Positions 5,884 to 9,256 of a stretch of 9,256 bases of DNA are shown here, piece after piece. A program made the position numbers and the translations under genes. Origin of the DNA: Desulfobacteraceae bacterium (GTDB taxonomy: Bacteria > Desulfobacterota > DSM-4660 > Desulfatiglandales > Desulfatiglandaceae); the NCBI GenBank assembly GCA_020349865.1, contig CP070700.1:681334-690589 (forward strand). The letters are read 5' to 3'. The notes under the pieces were generated by a model that was not told the DNA's origin, did not search any database, and saw only the letters and a list, made by a program, of their open reading frames with translations. Each line of letters starts with the position of its first letter. Position 1 is the stretch's first letter.

Positions 5884-5924
5884 GGGGGACCCGCGCCGAA
5901 GGCGTGGGGAGTCCTCGCGAAGCG
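5884..5924. repeat. GC-rich double hairpin with GAA loops
   Basis: GGAC (5887-5890) plus CCGCGCC (5891-5897) pairs with GGCGTGG (5901-5907) plus GTCC (5911-5914), leaving a GAA loop and a three-base bulge. A second small hairpin, CGC GAA GCG, follows at 5916-5924. It is clearly richer in GC than the flanking gap and may belong to the same mobile repeat as the element at 5814. From 5929 to 6159 I see no gene, only AT-rich sequence leading to hsp20 with no clear sigma-32, sigma-54 or CIRCE element. Confidence 0.4.
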
Positions 5925-6159
5925 TTCGGACAAAAAGGGCCATTTCTGGAGGGAGACTAGCTATGACGTATGACTTCCCACTCAACCTAATCCTCTCCAC
6001 CCAGGACATTACGGCTGACTCAACATCTTTTTCATGAGACCCTTTTCTATTTTAAAAAAATTCCAATGCCTTTACTACATCTCATAGATGATTATTTTAA
6101 ACCATGTTAACTTGTCAGTGGATGATTCAAAGGTCAGATAAATTAGCAGGGGAACTGCC

Positions 6160-6606
6160 ATGTATTTAATTAAAGTCAAGTTCGATCGTAGCCTTGGCGA
6201 CTTCCGAAACAAGGTCCAAAATCTAATGGATGAAATGATGCACTTAAACAGGCCTGTGTTGTCACCTTCTGACACCAATTGGACCCCAGAGGCAGATATG
6301 TATGAAACAGAAAATGAGATTATTCTTATCGTGAATCTTGGAGGAGTCAGAAAAGATCAGGTTGCAGTGTCCTTTTATAAAAATCATCTCCGCGTTGAGG
6401 GAAAAAGGGCGCACAGCATTCCTCCTGGCACCCTTGCGCGATATCATCAACTTGAAATGGGCCACGGCGATTTTGAACGAGTTTTTCGCGTCCCCACGGT
6501 GATTGATGAAGATAAGATTGAAGCCTCTTATGCAGAAGGCCTTTTGACCGTCCGCATGAAAAAGCGGAAAAAACCGCACAGTATCCCTGTTATGCTGAAA
6601 CCCTGA
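6160..6606 (+). CDS. Small heat shock protein, Hsp20/alpha-crystallin family
   Basis: This is an ATP-independent holdase that binds unfolding proteins in the cytoplasm. The 148-residue protein has an N-terminal arm (1-40, with FDRSLGDFRNKVQNLMDEMM) and an alpha-crystallin domain at about 41-136, starting WTPEADMYETENEIILIV. Later hallmarks are LRVEGKR (77-83), the conserved GDFERVFRVP (103-112) and SYAEGLLTVRM (123-133). The C-terminal tail carries an I-x-V motif, IPV at 142-144, used for oligomer assembly in this family. The usual DLPG turn is replaced by NLGG (59-62), a mild deviation. The ATG at 6160 has GGGGA six bases upstream. lon follows 38 bases later on the same strand, so the two probably form one proteostasis operon. 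Confidence 0.9.
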   Translation: MYLIKVKFDRSLGDFRNKVQNLMDEMMHLNRPVLSPSDTNWTPEADMYETENEIILIVNLGGVRKDQVAVSFYKNHLRVEGKRAHSIPPGTLARYHQLEMGHGDFERVFRVPTVIDEDKIEASYAEGLLTVRMKKRKKPHSIPVMLKP

Positions 6607-6644
6607 AGCGCGGCCCAGAATAGGCAAAGCGCAAGGAGAAATAC

Positions 6645-8984
6645 ATGAATCAGATAAACAAAAGATTGCCTGAAATATTACCGGTTCTTCCCGTCAGGGA
6701 CTCGATTATTTTTCCCCAAATGGTCATTCCATTAATGATTACAGACGAGAAGTATATAAAGCTTATCGACGACGCACTTCAGAAAGACAAACTGTTTGTT
6801 GCGGTAATGGTTAAAGAGCCAGACAAAAAAATCGAAGGTCCGGCGGATATTCACAGAGTGGGAACGCTTGGACAGGTTATTAAACTCTCAAAAAAGGAGG
6901 AAAGCACTTTAGTGGTTGTTCAGGGGATCTCAAGGGTAGCACTACTTGAGCTTGTTTCCCGTGAACCTTACCTGCAAGCCAAAGTCAAGAAACTGAAAGA
7001 AGTGGGGCACTCCGGCAAGCGAATCAACGCCATGATGAGCAACATACTTAGTCTTTTCAAACTTATTGTTGACCTTTCTCCCCATATTCCTGACGAATTG
7101 GTTCAGCTCGCCCGCGATGTCGATCAGCCCGGCCCATTGGCGGATATGATCGTGTCAACGCTCAACCTTGAACGTAATAAAAAACAGGAAATCCTGAATT
7201 GTGTGGACATAAGGGATCGCTTAAAAAAGCTGACCCTGTTCCTGAATGAAGAGCTCGACTTACAAAAAACGGGACGGAAGATACAGGATCAGGTCAAAAA
7301 AGGTATCGACAAAACACAGCGCGAGTATTACCTCAGGGAACAACTAAAGGCCATACAAAAAGAGCTCGGCATAGATGAGGGAGAGCCCACTGAAATACAA
7401 GAGCTGAAAGAAAAGTTGAAAGAAAAAGACCTTCCAGAGGCTGTTAGAAAGGCTACCGATAAGGAGATCGAAAGACTCTCGAAGATGAATCCTGCCTCAC
7501 CTGAGTATACGGTATCGAGGACTTACCTGGATTGGATCCGGGAACTCCCATGGAAGGAGAGTACAAAGGACCACCTTGACATAACGGAGGCTGAACAGGT
7601 CTTAAACAAGGATCATTACAATCTCGAAAAGATAAAAAAAAGGATACTGGAGTATCTGGCAGTTCGCAAATTGAATCCCGAACATAAAGGACCGATACTC
7701 TGTCTTGTGGGACCTCCGGGAACCGGTAAGACCAGCCTGGGCCGTTCAGTTGCAAGGGCCCTGGGTAGAAAATTTTTCCGGATGTCCCTGGGCGGCATAC
7801 GGGATGAAGCTGAAATACGGGGTCACCGTCGCACCTATGTGGGCGCCCTGCCTGGCAGGATCATTAGCGGGATCAAAAAGGCCGGTTCCAATAACCCCGT
7901 TTTCATGCTGGACGAAGTTGACAAGACGGGAACTGACTTTCGGGGTGATCCTTCTTCAGCCCTGCTGGAGGTCCTTGATCCTGAGCAAAATTTTTCCTTC
8001 TCGGACCATTACCTTGAATTGGAATTCGATCTTTCTCAGGTCATCTTCATCTGTACGGCCAACCAGTTGGACCCCATTCCGGCCGCGCTCCGCGACAGAA
8101 TGGAAGTCCTGGAACTGGCCGGCTACACCGAGGACGAAAAGGCCAACATTGCCACCAGGTTCCTCTTACCCAGACAGATTTCAGAACATGGGCTGAAACA
8201 CAAGCAGGTATCTTTTCGAAAACCGGCTATCAGGAAGATCATCAGGGAATACACCCGTGAGGCCGGTGTCAGGAATCTGGAGAGGGAAATCGGCAGTATT
8301 TGCAGAGGCGTGGCCAGGAAAGTTGCAGAAGGAGGAACAGGTAAATTCATTATCACGGACAAACAGGTTAAAGAGTTTCTGGGTAACCCCAAATTTACAC
8401 ACGATTTGGCCAAGCGGACCTCGATGCCCGGAGTGGCCACGGGCATGGCATGGACCCCTACTGGTGGAGATATTCTGTTTGTGGAAGCCACTATGATGCC
8501 GGGGAATAAATCCCTCGTCCTCACGGGCCAACTGGGCGATGTCATGAAGGAATCGGCCCAGGCAGCCCTTAGTTATCTAAGATCCAAAGGCAAAAATTTA
8601 GGTATCTCCGAAGATTTCTACAAAGACCACGATCTTCATATTCACGTCCCGGCCGGGGCAATCCCGAAGGATGGGCCTTCAGCAGGGGTGACCATGCTCA
8701 CTGCTTTGGCTTCTCTTTTGACCTCCAGACCGGTGAAGCCCAAACTTGCCATGACCGGTGAAGTGACTCTTAGGGGTTCCGTGCTTCCCGTTGGTGGTAT
8801 AAAGGAAAAAGTCCTGGCTGCAAGCCGGAGCGGTATCAAGCAGATCATACTGCCGCAAGGGAACAAGAATGATCTGGATGAAATTCCCGAAAAAGTCAGA
8901 AACAAGTTGACCTTTAATTTGGCCGACAAGATGGATGAAGTCCTTGAAATCGCACTCGATTCGCAAAAAACATCTTCAAGCTAA
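6645..8984 (+). CDS. lon: ATP-dependent Lon protease (LonA type)
   Basis: Lon is a cytoplasmic hexameric AAA+ protease that unfolds and degrades damaged and regulatory proteins. At 779 residues it is full length for bacterial LonA (E. coli 784). The N-terminal substrate-binding domain covers about 11-200 (LPVLPVRDSIIFPQMVIPL), followed by a coiled helical region with YYLREQLKAIQKELG. The AAA+ core has Walker A GPPGTGKT at 356-363, Walker B VFMLDEVDK with D423 and E424, and the conserved RTYVGALPGRII. The protease domain carries the Ser-Lys dyad: Ser679 in PKDGPSAG and Lys722 in GGIKEKVLAA. Walker A, Walker B and dyad numbers equal those of E. coli Lon. AAGGAG six bases before the ATG is a good ribosome binding site. 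No lesion is visible. No convincing terminator was seen at 8985-9042. Confidence 0.97.
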   Translation: MNQINKRLPEILPVLPVRDSIIFPQMVIPLMITDEKYIKLIDDALQKDKLFVAVMVKEPDKKIEGPADIHRVGTLGQVIKLSKKEESTLVVVQGISRVALLELVSREPYLQAKVKKLKEVGHSGKRINAMMSNILSLFKLIVDLSPHIPDELVQLARDVDQPGPLADMIVSTLNLERNKKQEILNCVDIRDRLKKLTLFLNEELDLQKTGRKIQDQVKKGIDKTQREYYLREQLKAIQKELGIDEGEPTEIQELKEKLKEKDLPEAVRKATDKEIERLSKMNPASPEYTVSRTYLDWIRELPWKESTKDHLDITEAEQVLNKDHYNLEKIKKRILEYLAVRKLNPEHKGPILCLVGPPGTGKTSLGRSVARALGRKFFRMSLGGIRDEAEIRGHRRTYVGALPGRIISGIKKAGSNNPVFMLDEVDKTGTDFRGDPSSALLEVLDPEQNFSFSDHYLELEFDLSQVIFICTANQLDPIPAALRDRMEVLELAGYTEDEKANIATRFLLPRQISEHGLKHKQVSFRKPAIRKIIREYTREAGVRNLEREIGSICRGVARKVAEGGTGKFIITDKQVKEFLGNPKFTHDLAKRTSMPGVATGMAWTPTGGDILFVEATMMPGNKSLVLTGQLGDVMKESAQAALSYLRSKGKNLGISEDFYKDHDLHIHVPAGAIPKDGPSAGVTMLTALASLLTSRPVKPKLAMTGEVTLRGSVLPVGGIKEKVLAASRSGIKQIILPQGNKNDLDEIPEKVRNKLTFNLADKMDEVLEIALDSQKTSSS

Positions 8985-9042
8985 TTTGTTAAAATTCGTA
9001 ACACTTTAGCGCTTTGAAAAAATCATCATTGGATTATCGGGC

Positions 9043-9256
9043 CGTGGATATCTCTTTCAGAAGGGCCGCAACACAAATTCTTAAAAGCTCGTCGAACGCC
9101 CCCTTGGCCTTGTACAGGGGCGTGTAGCAGGCAGAGAGCACTACTGTTATAAAGGAGTCTGTCTTATGGGGGTGTCCTGGGTTGAGTTTTAAGGCCAATC
9201 TGCCGTTCAATGGAATGAGGCAGGTTTTTGCGGCCCTTCTGAAAGAGATATCCACG
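9043..9256. mobile_element. MITE-like element with perfect 29-bp terminal inverted repeats (possibly incomplete on the right)
   Basis: The 29 bases at 9043-9071, beginning CGTGGATATCTC, recur as an exact reverse complement at 9228-9256, ending GAGATATCCACG. They enclose 156 bases, giving a 214-base unit. A smaller inverted repeat, ACGCCCC (9096-9102) and GGGGCGT (9117-9123), lies inside. The size and perfect ends fit a miniature inverted-repeat transposable element, but target-site duplication cannot be checked because the right arm ends with the window. A 73-codon frame spans the unit on the minus strand (9255 to 9034, GTG start) with no recognisable product. A contig-end repeat or assembly artefact is the main alternative. 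Confidence 0.55.

Noticed and set aside
5809..6009. 66-codon minus-strand frame across the hairpin cluster
   Set aside because: Its content follows from the palindromes, with no recognisable motif or clear ribosome binding site.
5929..6159. Heat-shock control element (sigma-32 promoter, CIRCE) before hsp20
   Set aside because: No CTTGAA/CCCCAT pair and no TTAGCACTC inverted repeat were found.
8985..9042. Intrinsic terminator after lon
   Set aside because: Only GTTA/TAAC and AGCGCT short palindromes are present; neither gives a strong stem followed by a T-run.
9034..9255. 73-codon minus-strand frame at the right end as a real gene
   Set aside because: It starts in one inverted-repeat arm and ends just past the other, has no recognisable domain, and its upstream region is outside the window.

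Overview
The window reads as chromosomal DNA of moderate GC from an anaerobic Gram-negative bacterium, most likely a Desulfobacterota (deltaproteobacterial) lineage. This rests on the TupABC tungstate transporter, a DUF374 (LpxJ-type) acyltransferase, an Hsp20-lon pair, and dispersed palindromic repeats of the GTCATTGCGAG / GTACTGTAGTAC style that I associate with that group. The taxonomic call is an inference; no rRNA or other marker is present.

Layout. (a) 1-310, minus: N-terminal part of a 4Fe-4S/QueG-like protein that runs off the left edge. (b) 311-550: gap holding a frameshifted C-terminal remnant of a nucleotidyltransferase-like gene. (c) 551-4487, minus: a tungstate uptake and sensing locus read in the order tupA, tupB, tupC, then a one-component regulator with an excisionase-type HTH fused to a periplasmic-binding-protein-like domain. 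A palindromic repeat of about 130 bp separates tupA from tupB. A 17-bp palindrome and a TATAAT box precede the regulator. The tupA promoter has a perfect TTGACA and a tandem 10-bp direct repeat upstream. (d) 4957-5703, plus: a DUF374 acyltransferase. (e) 5704-6159: a gene-free gap with three hairpin-forming elements. (f) 6160-8984, plus: an hsp20-lon proteostasis operon. (g) 9043-9256: an element bounded by perfect 29-bp inverted repeats, whose right arm ends exactly at the window edge.

How it works together. TupA captures tungstate in the periplasm, TupB carries it across the inner membrane, and TupC supplies ATP hydrolysis; TupC also has a C-terminal TOBE/MOP-like extension that may sense cytoplasmic oxyanion. 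The adjacent regulator probably senses the same anion through its binding-protein-like domain and acts on the tupA promoter. Tungstate would serve W-pterin enzymes such as formate dehydrogenases or aldehyde oxidoreductases encoded elsewhere. Hsp20 holds unfolded protein and Lon degrades it.

No clearly new multi-gene system is visible. The best leads are the regulator with its candidate operator, the repeat inside the tup operon, and the inverted-repeat element at the right end.
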